A stretch of 64,000 bases of DNA from Chryseobacterium oleae (GTDB lineage Bacteria > Bacteroidota > Bacteroidia > Flavobacteriales > Weeksellaceae): positions 558,001 through 622,000 of the forward strand of contig NZ_FOVD01000002.1 in NCBI RefSeq assembly GCF_900115055.1. The letters run 5' to 3'. The notes beneath the pieces were generated by a model. The model saw nothing but the letters and a program-made list of their open reading frames with translations. It made no database searches and was not told the origin of the DNA. Positions 26,354-36,309 of the stretch are shown here, in pieces. Made by a program: the position numbers and the translations under genes. Within the stretch, counting starts at the first letter, position 1, and each line of letters starts with the position of its first letter.

Positions 26354-28144
26354 ATGTCAAAAGAGACAAATTCAGCAGAGGTTTTATTAAACCAAAACGT
26401 AGCACCAGAACAATTTGATTGGGATTCATTCGAATCAGGTCTTGATGCAGATGCGAGAAAAGAAAAAAGCGATTTAGAAGAAATCTATAACGGATCTCTT
26501 AGCAGCTTGAACGATAACGACGTTATCACTGGTAAAGTTGTAAGATTAACGGATAAAGAAGCTATCGTTGATATCGATTTCAAATCTGAAGGTGTTATTT
26601 CTCTTAACGAATTCCGTTACAACCCAGGCCTGAAAGTAGGTGATGATGTTGAAGTAATGGTAGACAGAAGAGAAGACAAAACTGGACAATTACAGTTATC
26701 TCACAGAAAAGCTAGAACGCTTAAAGCTTGGGATAGAGTAAACGAACTTCACGAAACTGGAGAAATCGTTAACGGTTTTGTTAAGTCTAGAACTAAAGGA
26801 GGTATGATCGTTGACGTACACGGAATCGAAGCATTCTTACCAGGTTCTCAGATTGATGTTAAGCCAATCAAAGATTACGATCAGTTCGTAGGTAAAACTA
26901 TGGAGTTCAAAGTTGTGAAAATCAACCCTGAGTTCAAAAACGTAGTAGTATCTCACAAAGCATTGATCGAAGCAGATATCGAAGGTCAGAAAAAAGAAAT
27001 CATCGCTCAGCTTGAAAAAGGTCAGGTTCTTGAAGGTACTGTTAAGAATATTACTTCTTACGGTGTATTCATTGACTTAGGAGGTGTAGATGGATTGATC
27101 CACATTACAGACCTTTCTTGGTCTAGAGTGAACCACCCATCTGAAATCCTTGAGGACGGACAGACTGTGAAAGTGGTTATCCTTGATTTCGATGATGAGA
27201 AAACAAGAATCCAGTTAGGTATGAAGCAATTAGAGGCTCATCCTTGGGATGCTCTTTCTGCTGACATGAAAGTTGGAGACAAAGTAAAAGGAAAAGTAGT
27301 AGTTCTTGCTGACTATGGTGCATTCGTAGAAATCGCTCCAGGTGTAGAAGGATTAATCCACGTTTCTGAAATGTCTTGGTCTACTCATTTAAGATCTGCA
27401 GGAGACTTCGTGAAGGTAGGTGATGAAGTAGAAGCTGAAGTATTAACACTAGACAGAGAAGAAAGAAAAATTTCTCTTGGTATCAAGCAGTTATCTAAAG
27501 ATCCATGGGAAAATATCGAAGCTAAGTATCCGGTAGGATCTCAGCATGTAGGAACTGTAAGAAACTTCACTAACTTCGGTGTATTCGTAGAGTTAGAAGA
27601 AGGTATCGACGGATTAATCTACATCTCTGATCTTTCTTGGACTAAGAAAATCAAGCACCCATCTGAGTTCTGTGCAGTAGGTGATAAATTAAACGTTATC
27701 GTTCTTGAATTAGACATCCAGGCTAGAAGACTATCTCTAGGTCACAAGCAGTTAACTGAAAACCCTTGGGATAAATTCGAAACGAAATATGCTGAAGGTA
27801 CTATCCACGCTGGTAAAGCTGTAGAAGTTCACGATAAAGGAGCTTCTGTACAGTTCGAAGACGTAGAAGTTGAAGCTTTCTGCCCATCAAGATTATTAGA
27901 GAAAGAAGATGGATCTAAAATCAAGAAAGGTGAAGATGCTCAGTTCAAAGTAATCGAATTCAACAAAGAGTTCAAAAGAGTAGTAGTTTCTCATACTGGA
28001 ATCTTCAGAGACGAAGAGAAGAAAAATATGAAAGACTCTTCTTCTAGAAACGTATCTTCTTCTTCAAACAACGAAGAAAGATCAACTCTTGGAGATATCG
28101 ATGCATTAGCAGAATTGAAAAGAAAAATGGAAGAAGGTAAATAA
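26354..28144 (+). CDS. rpsA: 30S ribosomal protein S1
   Basis: The 596-residue S1 protein is an mRNA-binding component of the 30S subunit that aids translation initiation. Six S1 (OB-fold) repeats can be traced; clear copies start near residues 55, 140, 225 (VLEGTVKNITSYGVFIDLGG), 310 (KGKVVVLADYGAFVEIAPG), 395 (HVGTVRNFTNFGVFVELEEG) and 480. The C-terminus is a Ser/Asn/Glu-rich tail (SSSRNVSSSSNNEE) and a final short helix. Codon use is strongly biased (GAA, GTA, TCT, AAA), as in highly expressed genes. It has its own strong promoter and terminator. Confidence 0.98.
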   Translation: MSKETNSAEVLLNQNVAPEQFDWDSFESGLDADARKEKSDLEEIYNGSLSSLNDNDVITGKVVRLTDKEAIVDIDFKSEGVISLNEFRYNPGLKVGDDVEVMVDRREDKTGQLQLSHRKARTLKAWDRVNELHETGEIVNGFVKSRTKGGMIVDVHGIEAFLPGSQIDVKPIKDYDQFVGKTMEFKVVKINPEFKNVVVSHKALIEADIEGQKKEIIAQLEKGQVLEGTVKNITSYGVFIDLGGVDGLIHITDLSWSRVNHPSEILEDGQTVKVVILDFDDEKTRIQLGMKQLEAHPWDALSADMKVGDKVKGKVVVLADYGAFVEIAPGVEGLIHVSEMSWSTHLRSAGDFVKVGDEVEAEVLTLDREERKISLGIKQLSKDPWENIEAKYPVGSQHVGTVRNFTNFGVFVELEEGIDGLIYISDLSWTKKIKHPSEFCAVGDKLNVIVLELDIQARRLSLGHKQLTENPWDKFETKYAEGTIHAGKAVEVHDKGASVQFEDVEVEAFCPSRLLEKEDGSKIKKGEDAQFKVIEFNKEFKRVVVSHTGIFRDEEKKNMKDSSSRNVSSSSNNEERSTLGDIDALAELKRKMEEGK

Positions 28145-28167
28145 TCCTTAATCTATTTGAATATATG

Positions 28168-28196
28168 AAGCCGCTCGTAAGAGCGGCTTTTTTTGT
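28168..28196 (+). terminator. Terminator after rpsA
   Basis: AAGCCGCTC (28168-28176) pairs perfectly with GAGCGGCTT (28181-28189) around GTAA, then a T tract. Confidence 0.95.
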
Positions 28197-28389
28197 TTCT
28201 ATGAGGAATCAGTATTTACGACGTAAGGTCTTGATTTTATGATGGTTGAACTTTATTTATTTGTTGATATTTTTACTTTTTTGGTGTAATTTGATTATAA
28301 ATTATTTTAATTTACTTGATTATTATTAAAATATTTCATCAAATAGGGAAAAAATATTATTTTTAGCCAACTAAATTTAAATAATAACC

Positions 28390-29814
28390 ATGAAAAAAAC
28401 ATTCTTATTTTTATTCATGACATTCATGATGTCATGGAGTGGACTTAAAGCACAAGGTCTTGATTACATTATCATGCTGGATAACGGAAGCTCCATCACC
28501 GCTGATGAATACGCTAATATGAGGCGGGGTGCCATTAAGCTGATGGAAGAGCTTTTGGCTTGTAATAACAAAAGCAGAGTAGCTGTTGTACAGTATGGAA
28601 CAGGAAAGTATGGGGATACCAGTGGGACTTATAAGCCCATGATTTATATCGAATCCGATTTTACCAGCGATCAGTTTGTCGCCCAGAATTTTGAAAGACG
28701 TCTGGATTTTGGAGATCTTTTTAATGAATCCTTAGGAATGATTGGTGATGCACTTGACGGAAATCCCAATGCTAATATTGTAAGTCCTCAGACAACCTTA
28801 GGCCTGGTGAGTGATCTTAGAGTAGTTGTATTTACTGATGCAATGAGAAATCTGGGCAATGCACTTACAGGCACTTATCTTGTGAATTCTGGCAGTCCGG
28901 GCTATGGTACTACTGCAGCATTTTTGAATGAACTGAAGTTCAAATACAACAGGGGTGCAAGGTTTACAATGATTCACACCAGTCCAGTGATGTCAGCAAT
29001 CAGGGCTGGTGCAGCTATTGCCTCATATGGTGCGGGATCATATTCCGGACCGGTAGAACCTGTTCAGGGAGATCCTAATATTAACGTAACTCCAAGATTA
29101 TATTTTAACAGGCCTAATGGATTTCAAGTTTTCCCTGGTGAAATGGAATACTGGAGAGATCTGGCACAAAATATATGCGAGACAAATGGTATGGGAACTG
29201 TAGATTTCAGATACGAGCCGGGAGAATGTATAGGATATACACAAGGTGTTGGCGGATATCATCATCTTCCGGCCGGGGCTACCTTATTAAATCTCAAGCT
29301 AGAACTGGTAGGCTTACAGTCGGGAACGGTTTTTCCTGTGCCGTATAATCCTTCATTCGGGCCTGGCAACTATTTTGTCTATTATCCACTACCTTCAGAC
29401 TTTGATGCTGCTGTAAATGGTGGAGCAACTGGAATTCAGAAATTCAAATTAACAATGGAATACTCTTATAACGGTCAGACTGAAGTAGCCTATGCATGGA
29501 ACAATTATCCGTTTTTTGATTATGACATTAACATGGATTGCCCGGTATTAAAGACAGCAAAACCATCAGAAGAAAAGATGTTCAAGCTTACTCCTAACCC
29601 TACTGATGGATTATTCAAAGTAATTCTGAATAAAGAAGTTAAGTCAGGAAAGCTTGAGATCAGAGACTTGACGGGAAATGCAGTGTACAATAAAATACTG
29701 CGTAATGAAAAAGAAATAGACATCGACATCAGTTCCCGAAAAGAAGGTGTATATATTGTTAATGCTATCAATGATAAGAACGAAATATATTCAGAAAAAA
29801 TAATCAAAAAATAA
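28390..29814 (+). CDS. VWA-like T9SS type A secreted protein
   Basis: The 474-residue secreted protein has a signal peptide (FLFLFMTFMMSWSGLKAQ) followed by a von Willebrand A-like domain (residues ~24-240): DYIIMLDNGSSI, RVAVVQYGTG and LRVVVFTDAM. The metal-ion site motif is DNGSS rather than the classical DxSxS, so metal binding may be altered. A middle domain (about 250-380) is unassigned. The last ~80 residues are a type A T9SS sorting domain (LTPNPTDGLFKV, GVYIVNAINDK, IIKK). A surface or adhesive role is inferred from VWA families; no partner gene is apparent. Confidence 0.82.
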   Translation: MKKTFLFLFMTFMMSWSGLKAQGLDYIIMLDNGSSITADEYANMRRGAIKLMEELLACNNKSRVAVVQYGTGKYGDTSGTYKPMIYIESDFTSDQFVAQNFERRLDFGDLFNESLGMIGDALDGNPNANIVSPQTTLGLVSDLRVVVFTDAMRNLGNALTGTYLVNSGSPGYGTTAAFLNELKFKYNRGARFTMIHTSPVMSAIRAGAAIASYGAGSYSGPVEPVQGDPNINVTPRLYFNRPNGFQVFPGEMEYWRDLAQNICETNGMGTVDFRYEPGECIGYTQGVGGYHHLPAGATLLNLKLELVGLQSGTVFPVPYNPSFGPGNYFVYYPLPSDFDAAVNGGATGIQKFKLTMEYSYNGQTEVAYAWNNYPFFDYDINMDCPVLKTAKPSEEKMFKLTPNPTDGLFKVILNKEVKSGKLEIRDLTGNAVYNKILRNEKEIDIDISSRKEGVYIVNAINDKNEIYSEKIIKK

Positions 29815-29821
29815 AAAAATT

Positions 29822-29851
29822 AAGTTGTCTTTCGAGGCAACTTTTTTTTGT
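29822..29851 (+). terminator. Terminator with UUCG loop
   Basis: AAGTTGTCT (29822-29830) pairs with AGGCAACTT (29835-29843) around TTCG, a very stable tetraloop, followed by T8. Confidence 0.92.
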
Positions 29852-29997
29852 ATGGCCTATTGTTATTTAATTGTAGAATTGATAAAAATCCCTGTGATGA
29901 GAGTCTTTTTCGTAAAGTATTTTATTTTTTGAAATAATTTACTAAAAAATGATGTTAATTGTGAATTATTTGTAAATTAGCGCCTTTATTAGTAAAA

Positions 29998-32595
29998 ATG
30001 AAAAAGATAACTCTACCTCTTTTATTTGCTGCATTCGCAGTATTTCCTTCTACTTTATTTTCACAAGATAACGAGAAGCTAGTTAAAGATTATATTTCTC
30101 AAAACAAGATCAGAGAATATAAAAAGAACGATCTTACCAACTTCGTCATTGACAATATTGATGTGTCAAAATCAATGAACGGAAATGTTGTAAAATTCCA
30201 GCAAACCTACAACGGGATACCGGTTTATGGCTCTGCAGGAACGGTGTTAGTTAAAGATAATAAAGTTGTTTATTATTCAGATAACTTTTTGAAAGATTAT
30301 AAAGTATCTACTTCTGCTGCTGCAGCGATTACAAAAGAAGCAGCATTACAGAGAATAGCTGATGATTTAGGGACTGAGAATGTTTCGGAGCTGCCGATCA
30401 TGGCATTCTTCGAAAAAGGAGCTAATAAGCATACTTCAGCGAAGCAGAGACTGGTATATACTACAGATGATAGCCAGAATCTTAGACTTGCGTATGAATA
30501 CATCTTACATGAGCCAAAAACAACCAATCACTGGAATATTCTTGTTGATGCCAATACAGGTAAAATTCTAAACAAACTGAATTTAAACCTTTCATGTAAT
30601 TTCCATGATGGAGCCTACGCCCATGACGAGAATACAATGGCATCATTGCCACAGGTTGAAAGTGCCTACCGTTTCAATACAAATAACCTCGTTACTTTGG
30701 CACCGGATAATGCCTCTTATAACATTTTCCCTTTACCGGTAGAAGCACCGACATTCGGATCGAGAGCTATAGTGAACAATCCATGGATTCTTGCTTCCTC
30801 ACCGGAAGGATGGCATTCCAACGTAACGACTCATTACACCACTACAAGAGGGAATAACGTGTATGCTTACGATGATAAAGATGCCAATGAGCAGACTTTC
30901 GGGGTATCTCCGGATGGAGGGGCAACAAGGAATTTCAATTTTGCATACGATGCGAATGCTCTGACCTATCTTAATCTATCAGCAGCAACGACCAACTTGT
31001 TCTATATCAGTAATATGATGCACGATGTTTTCTACAAATTCGGATTTACTGAATCTGCAAGAAACTTCCAGAGCAATAATTTTGGGAACGGAGGTCTGGA
31101 TGATGATGAGGTTTTTGCACAGTCACAAGACGGAGGAGGCTTTAATAATGCCAATTTCGCTTCTTATATGGATAATTACAACCCGGTAATGCAGATGTAT
31201 CTTTGGTTGGGTTCAAACCGTAAATTATTCTACAAAGCACCATCTGATGCAGTGGGCCGTATTGTGAATGCAGGAGTTGCTCAGTTCGGACCTGCTTTAA
31301 ATGATATAGGAATAACCGGAGATGTTAAATTGGCCAGTGTTATTGATGGCTGTACAGCATTAACTGCCGGAGAATTGGCAGGGAAAATTGGTCTTGTTGA
31401 GAGAGGTGGAACGTGCGGTTTTACGGTAAAAGTAAAAAATGCGCAAAATGCTGGTGCTATTGGTGCCATTATTTATAACAATGCTACCAATGGGGCTACG
31501 TTAGGAAATATGGGAGGTGCCGATCCTACTGTTACCATACCTTCCATATTAATTACGAATGCTGAAGGTGAATATATCAAAGGAAAATTAGCTACACCTA
31601 CCACTGTAAATGTTGATTTAAGAGCAGATACAAAATATGACGGTAGCTTTGATAACGGTATCGTTGCTCATGAATACGGTCACGGAATCTCCAACAGAAT
31701 GACAGGAACAGGATATAACTGTTTAAATTCAAATGCCGATAAAGAGCAGATGGGTGAAGGATGGTCAGATTTCTTTGCATTGATGCTGACCAACAGACCG
31801 GGAGATAACGCTACAGTAGCCAGAGCAATCGGAACATACGCCAGCGGACAGACTACTGCGGGTTCAGGGATCAGACCGGCTAAATATTCACCGAGTTTCG
31901 CGGTGAATGATTATACGTATGGCAGAACAAACGGAATGGAATACAACAACGGATCAGCTATTGTTCCGGATGTTCACTCTATCGGATTTGTCTGGGCAAC
32001 CATGCTTTGGGACCTTAACTGGAAATACGTTGAGAAATACGGATATGCATCTGATGTAACGGCTAATGCTACCAGCGGAAGCGCCAGAGTACTTCAGTTG
32101 GTGACAGACGCATTGAAACTTCAGGCATGTAATCCAACGTTTATCGACGGAAGAAATGCAATCCTTCAGGCTGAATTGGCAACAACAGGAGGCGTGGACA
32201 AATGTATGATCTGGAGAGTTTTTGCTAAAAGAGGTTTAGGATCACTGGCTACAGCCGGATCTTCAACCAATATTAATGACCAGACAGAAAGCTTTGCCCT
32301 TCCGGAAGGATGTTCTGCATTGTCAACAGAAGAGGTAAAAGCAGCTAAAAATACCATTTCTATCTACCCGAATCCTGCTAAAGACGAATTCTATATCAAC
32401 TTCCCAAGCAGTACCATAGGAAAAGTAAGCCTTGAGATCTATGATATGTCTGGAAAACTGGTTTCTTCAGAAGATAAGATTTCACCGGTTGCCAGAAAGG
32501 CGGTTTCTACTAATGGCCTGATCAACGGAACCTATATGGTGAAGGTACAAGGTCTTGGTTTTGAGGCTACATCTAAAGTAATCGTTAAGAAATAA
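29998..32595 (+). CDS. T9SS-exported M36 (fungalysin) metallopeptidase
   Basis: The 865-residue zinc protease has a signal peptide (PLLFAAFAVFPSTLFSQ) and an FTP/PepSY-like propeptide (VVKFQQTYNGIPVYGSAG ... LAYEYILHEP). The M36 catalytic domain carries HEYGHGISNRM (H558-E559-H562), with the downstream glutamate in GEGWSDFF. A PA (protease-associated) domain is inserted before it (about residues 420-535: AGKIGLVERGGTCGFTVKVKNAQ). The C-terminal ~80 residues are a type A sorting domain (IYPNPAKDEFYI ... SKVIVKK). It is expected to be secreted and self-activated. It is followed by a strong hairpin terminator. Confidence 0.95.
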   Translation: MKKITLPLLFAAFAVFPSTLFSQDNEKLVKDYISQNKIREYKKNDLTNFVIDNIDVSKSMNGNVVKFQQTYNGIPVYGSAGTVLVKDNKVVYYSDNFLKDYKVSTSAAAAITKEAALQRIADDLGTENVSELPIMAFFEKGANKHTSAKQRLVYTTDDSQNLRLAYEYILHEPKTTNHWNILVDANTGKILNKLNLNLSCNFHDGAYAHDENTMASLPQVESAYRFNTNNLVTLAPDNASYNIFPLPVEAPTFGSRAIVNNPWILASSPEGWHSNVTTHYTTTRGNNVYAYDDKDANEQTFGVSPDGGATRNFNFAYDANALTYLNLSAATTNLFYISNMMHDVFYKFGFTESARNFQSNNFGNGGLDDDEVFAQSQDGGGFNNANFASYMDNYNPVMQMYLWLGSNRKLFYKAPSDAVGRIVNAGVAQFGPALNDIGITGDVKLASVIDGCTALTAGELAGKIGLVERGGTCGFTVKVKNAQNAGAIGAIIYNNATNGATLGNMGGADPTVTIPSILITNAEGEYIKGKLATPTTVNVDLRADTKYDGSFDNGIVAHEYGHGISNRMTGTGYNCLNSNADKEQMGEGWSDFFALMLTNRPGDNATVARAIGTYASGQTTAGSGIRPAKYSPSFAVNDYTYGRTNGMEYNNGSAIVPDVHSIGFVWATMLWDLNWKYVEKYGYASDVTANATSGSARVLQLVTDALKLQACNPTFIDGRNAILQAELATTGGVDKCMIWRVFAKRGLGSLATAGSSTNINDQTESFALPEGCSALSTEEVKAAKNTISIYPNPAKDEFYINFPSSTIGKVSLEIYDMSGKLVSSEDKISPVARKAVSTNGLINGTYMVKVQGLGFEATSKVIVKK

Positions 32596-32620
32596 TTACT
32601 CCATAAATCAATTTTTTGAG

Positions 32621-32653
32621 AATCGCCGCAAGCTTGCTTGCGGCGATTTTATT
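32621..32653 (+). terminator. Terminator after the M36 peptidase gene
   Basis: AATCGCCGCAAG (32621-32632) pairs perfectly with CTTGCGGCGATT (32637-32648), loop CTTG, then TTATTTAT. Confidence 0.92.
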
Positions 32654-32697
32654 TATCTATCATAATGACGTCTCAGGGTATTTCAATTATTATGTTG

Positions 32698-32705
32698 TAA
32701 CTTTG
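32698..32705 (+). promoter_or_regulatory. Candidate -7 box of the EamA transporter gene
   Basis: TAACTTTG matches TAnnTTTG and lies 19 bp before the preferred ATG at 32724; this supports that start, with a very short leader. Confidence 0.5.
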
Positions 32706-32723
32706 CAGGCTGTAAAAAAAATT

Positions 32724-33704
32724 ATGAAGAAGAAAAATATACTCAAGGGAGTTTTATTCGTAGGGATCGGGGCCAGTATATACGGAATGCTGGCGACATT
32801 TGTGAAAATGGCTTACCATGACGGTTTTACCACTTCTGAAGTGACCACTGCTCAGTTTGTGATGGGGCTGGTTGGGCTTCTGTTCCTGAATTTTATGCAG
32901 ACGATAACGTCCAAGCAGAAACTTTCGTCACCAAGTGCTAAAGAAGTAAGAATGCTGATGATCGCCGGAACATCTTTAGGCTGTACAAGTCTGTTCTATT
33001 ATATCGCGGTTCAGTATATCAATGTTTCCATAGCGATTGTGTTGCTGATGCAGTCCGTTTGGTTCAGTGTTGTGGTGGAAAGTATTATCGCAAAGAAATT
33101 ACCTAACGCAAGAAAAGTGGTTTCCGTGATTATTGTACTGGTAGGAACTATCTTAGCAACAAACCTGATCAATATGGATATTGAACTCGACTGGCATGGG
33201 GTTTTCTGGGGCTTAATGGCTGCAGCATCGTATACCATGACCATGTTTACTTCCAATACGCTGGCTACGCATCTTCCGGTATTCAGAAAAAGTATCATTA
33301 TGCTTTCCGGTGGGGCAATTGTGATATTTGGATTCCTGTTTTTTGCGCAGATAGGGCCAATGTATTTTGATGGCTTAAAATCATTCTACCTTAATTTTAC
33401 CGAAAATACAGAGCATATTCACTCTTTCAATTATTCCATTTTCTGGACGTACGGATTTGTTCTGGCTTTGTTCGGAACCATTGTACCGCCTATTTTATTC
33501 AATGTAGGTTTCCCGAATGCAGGGCTTGGTCTGGGAAGTATTGTTTCATCACTTGAGCTTCCGGTATCAGTGACCATGGCTTTTGTTTTATTAGGAGAAA
33601 AAGTCTTGCTGGTTCAGTGGGGCGGGATTATTCTGATCCTTTTTGCGATTGTTCTGATGAATCTTCCGGCAAAAAAAGAATTAAAAGCAGTTGAAGTAGC
33701 TTAA
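32724..33704 (+). CDS. EamA/DMT family transporter
   Basis: The 326-residue protein has ten predicted membrane spans in two EamA repeats. Repeat 1 begins NILKGVLFVGIGASIYGML, with IAGTSLGCTSLFYYIAVQY at its end; repeat 2 contains VFWGLMAAASYTMTMFTSN and LELPVSVTMAFVLLGEK. Drug/metabolite transporters of this family export amino acids, nucleotides or other small compounds; the substrate here is unknown. The frame is open back to 32616, but those codons run through the upstream terminator, so the ATG at 32724 is chosen. Confidence 0.88.
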   Translation: MKKKNILKGVLFVGIGASIYGMLATFVKMAYHDGFTTSEVTTAQFVMGLVGLLFLNFMQTITSKQKLSSPSAKEVRMLMIAGTSLGCTSLFYYIAVQYINVSIAIVLLMQSVWFSVVVESIIAKKLPNARKVVSVIIVLVGTILATNLINMDIELDWHGVFWGLMAAASYTMTMFTSNTLATHLPVFRKSIIMLSGGAIVIFGFLFFAQIGPMYFDGLKSFYLNFTENTEHIHSFNYSIFWTYGFVLALFGTIVPPILFNVGFPNAGLGLGSIVSSLELPVSVTMAFVLLGEKVLLVQWGGIILILFAIVLMNLPAKKELKAVEVA

Positions 33705-33726
33705 AAAAAATCAATAAATTATACAG

Positions 33727-33756
33727 AAAACCGTTTCTTTTGAGACGGTTTTTTAT
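33727..33756. terminator. Bidirectional terminator, EamA / DUF418 genes
   Basis: AAAACCGTTTC (33727-33737) pairs with GAGACGGTTTT (33742-33752), one wobble, with A- and T-rich flanks, between converging genes. Confidence 0.85.
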
Positions 33757-34895
33757 TTTTTCAAAGGAAATCTTTTTCCATAGCTTAATGACCGCCAAAG
33801 CCATTCAAGCAATCCGTAATTGAACCTTTTAAACCACCATCTGCTAAAGAAAATCTGCAGTATAAATACCAGAATGGCTGTCAGAATGTACCAGTGTAAT
33901 GCCCAATCCGGTTTTAAACAGATGAAGAGAATAAATGCAATAATATTCTGTACAATGTAATGGGTAAGGGTCATTTTACCTGCTATCTGAAGAGCAGAAA
34001 AAATATTTTTTACTTTTCCTGCCTGGTTTAGCCAGATAATTCCGGTAGTTGTACAAGTCATTATAGAAAGCACTTCAGGATAAAATAGATTGTAGTAGGT
34101 ATTGAATGTCCACTCATACTTTTCTATTAAAAGCTGTGAGAAAAAAAGCACTATTGAAAGGCTTAAACTGATTCCGAACAGATTTTTTAAAAACTTTGGG
34201 TTATTATTTATCGTATAGAAAAAACGGCTCCGGTGCAAAGCGGCACCCATCAAAAAACAACCCAGCTGTATCAGATGCAGGATAATAGAATAGCTAAGAC
34301 GCAACATCCACTGATATCTCATCACCAGATTGGCTTTTACATGATCCAGAAACGTATTTTTATCATAGAAGTAATAAAACAGATCCCTGCTTTTAGGGGA
34401 AAACAAGAGATGATGTCTTCCCAGAAAGGACTGTAGAAACGGAGTCAATATCAGGATAGTTATCCCAAAAACAAAAAGGTTTCTGGTCTTCAGGGGGTAA
34501 AACATGAGCAAGATCAAGCCCATAAAAGCGTAATCATTAAGAATATCACCTCCGAAAAAAAGAGTATTGATAAAAGCGAAAACAAACAGCCACAACATAC
34601 GTTTGATAAAGAAAGAACTGGCCGGATGACCGCTGTCGCTAATCTTTTTTAGCAGTACTGAAAATCCGAATCCAAATAATACAGCCAGTAAAGTCCATCC
34701 TTTTGATCCTAAAATAACCTCTGAGATACTTTCAATAAAAGACGTTAATGGATCGTTTTCTGTTTGAGAAGAATGGGTATTCCAGGTATAGATGGTGGAA
34801 TAATTCATAATCACCACACTGAATAGAGACCAGCCTCTTAAAATATCAATAATGGGTGTCCGCTGATTCTGTAAGATTGGGCTGTTATCATGCAT
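33753..34895 (-). CDS. DUF418 family membrane protein
   Basis: The 380-residue protein has about nine to ten membrane segments and the DUF418 layout. The N-terminal RTPIIDILRGWSLFSVVIMN resembles the RxxxlDxlRG motif of acyltransferase-3-like proteins. The C-terminal signature reads GKMTLTHYIVQNIIAF, then PLEWLWR-like FNYGLLEWLWRSLSYG. Members include YeiB-type proteins of unknown function, possibly acyl transfer to surface molecules. It stands alone, ending at a shared terminator. Confidence 0.85.
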   Translation of the reverse strand: MHDNSPILQNQRTPIIDILRGWSLFSVVIMNYSTIYTWNTHSSQTENDPLTSFIESISEVILGSKGWTLLAVLFGFGFSVLLKKISDSGHPASSFFIKRMLWLFVFAFINTLFFGGDILNDYAFMGLILLMFYPLKTRNLFVFGITILILTPFLQSFLGRHHLLFSPKSRDLFYYFYDKNTFLDHVKANLVMRYQWMLRLSYSIILHLIQLGCFLMGAALHRSRFFYTINNNPKFLKNLFGISLSLSIVLFFSQLLIEKYEWTFNTYYNLFYPEVLSIMTCTTTGIIWLNQAGKVKNIFSALQIAGKMTLTHYIVQNIIAFILFICLKPDWALHWYILTAILVFILQIFFSRWWFKRFNYGLLEWLWRSLSYGKRFPLKK

Positions 34896-35137
34896 AAAAA
34901 GATATGGTTAAATCATCTGGCAGGAAAGAATAATTCCAGTAAGATGGATTTTATTAGTTTTTTCAAATATACGTTTGTCTTTTTCATCGTAAACATTATG
35001 TGCGTTAATGTTTTTATAAAAGAATGGTATAAAATGTAAATTCTATTAAATTTATGAGGAACTCTAAAAAATAAATGCCGGAAAATAATATTTTTGGAGC
35101 AGTTTCATTAATTTTAATATCCAAAACAAAGTACTAC

Positions 35138-36133
35138 ATGACCTATTTCAGAAAGACAGTAGCTGTAATCATGCTGGCTGCAGTGCCTACCTTCTTATTT
35201 TCGCAGACCAAACCACTCGACGCCATATTGTCTGACTATCAATATCCATATGAAGTTCACTATTTAGATCTCAAATCTCAGAATAACGATCTCAAAATGG
35301 CTTATATGGATGTACAGCCCCAAAAACCGAATGGAAAAACTATCATGCTTCTCCACGGAAAGAATTTTAACGGAGCATACTGGCAAAAGACCGCAAAAGA
35401 TCTTTCAGAAAAAGGGTTCAGAGTAATTATTCCTGATCAGATCGGATTTGGAAAATCTTCCAAGCCTCAGAGTTATCAGTTTTCTTTTTCACACCTGGCT
35501 GAAAATACGAAAGCTATTTTAGACCAACTTCAGATCGATAAAGCAATCATTCTGGGACATTCCATGGGCGGAATGGTTGCTACGAGATTTACGCTTCTCT
35601 ATCCGGAGAAAGTGCAGAAACTGATTCTGGAAAACCCAATCGGACTGGAAGATTATAAAACCTTTGCTTCTTATCAGACCATAGACCAGGCGTACCAATC
35701 TGAACTGAAAAATACCGCTGAGACTTACAAAAATTATCAGATGAAATTTTATTATGATAATCAATGGAAAGAAGAATATCAGCCGTGGCTGGACCTTATC
35801 GCAGGCTGGACACTGCATAAAGATTATCCGCAGGTAGCCTGGGATGCTGCGCTTACTTCGGATATGATCTACAACCAACCGGTCTGTTATGAATTCAAAA
35901 ATATAAAAACACCGACATTGCTTATTATCGGAACGAGGGACAGAACGGCAATAGGGAAAGACAGGGCACCAAAAGAATTACAGCCTAAAATGGGGCAGTA
36001 TCAGGAATTAGGAAAAAAAACACAGCGGGAAATAGCCGGATCAAAATTAGTTGAGCTCGAAAATGTAGGACATCTTCCGCATATAGAAGTGTATCCTAAG
36101 TTTTTTACTGCTTTGTATGAGTTTATTAAATGA
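35138..36133 (+). CDS. Secreted alpha/beta hydrolase
   Basis: The 331-residue protein has a signal peptide (VAVIMLAAVPTFLFSQ) and a complete alpha/beta-hydrolase core. The oxyanion strand is MLLHGKNFNG, the nucleophile elbow is GHSMGG with S142, the acid is probably the Asp of IGTRDRTA, and the base is the His of ENVGHLPHIE. A cap domain lies between about residues 170 and 250. It is probably a periplasmic or exported esterase; the substrate is not evident. The ATG at 35138 is preferred over 35075 because it begins a proper signal peptide. Confidence 0.9.
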   Translation: MTYFRKTVAVIMLAAVPTFLFSQTKPLDAILSDYQYPYEVHYLDLKSQNNDLKMAYMDVQPQKPNGKTIMLLHGKNFNGAYWQKTAKDLSEKGFRVIIPDQIGFGKSSKPQSYQFSFSHLAENTKAILDQLQIDKAIILGHSMGGMVATRFTLLYPEKVQKLILENPIGLEDYKTFASYQTIDQAYQSELKNTAETYKNYQMKFYYDNQWKEEYQPWLDLIAGWTLHKDYPQVAWDAALTSDMIYNQPVCYEFKNIKTPTLLIIGTRDRTAIGKDRAPKELQPKMGQYQELGKKTQREIAGSKLVELENVGHLPHIEVYPKFFTALYEFIK

Positions 36134-36304
36134 GGTTGAGGTAAAGAATAAGGCTAAGACTAAGGTTGAGATTAATATCAGGCATGAAAATGAATTTCGG
36201 CTCAGTCACAAAACGTTGGGAGTGAAATAAAAAATAAATACAATCAAACCTATAAGGTTTCGAAAATATACCTTTCACTTTTTTTTATCTTAAAATGTAA
36301 GAAA
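36134..36304. repeat. Degenerate intergenic repeat with AAACCT palindrome
   Basis: This starts with GAGGTTGAGGTAAAG-like purine tandem units resembling parts of the composite repeats. It also contains AAACCT-ATA-AGGTTT (36246-36260), a short palindrome related to the perfect one at 58394-58426. No gene is seen. Confidence 0.5.
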
Positions 36305-36309
36305 CCCTA

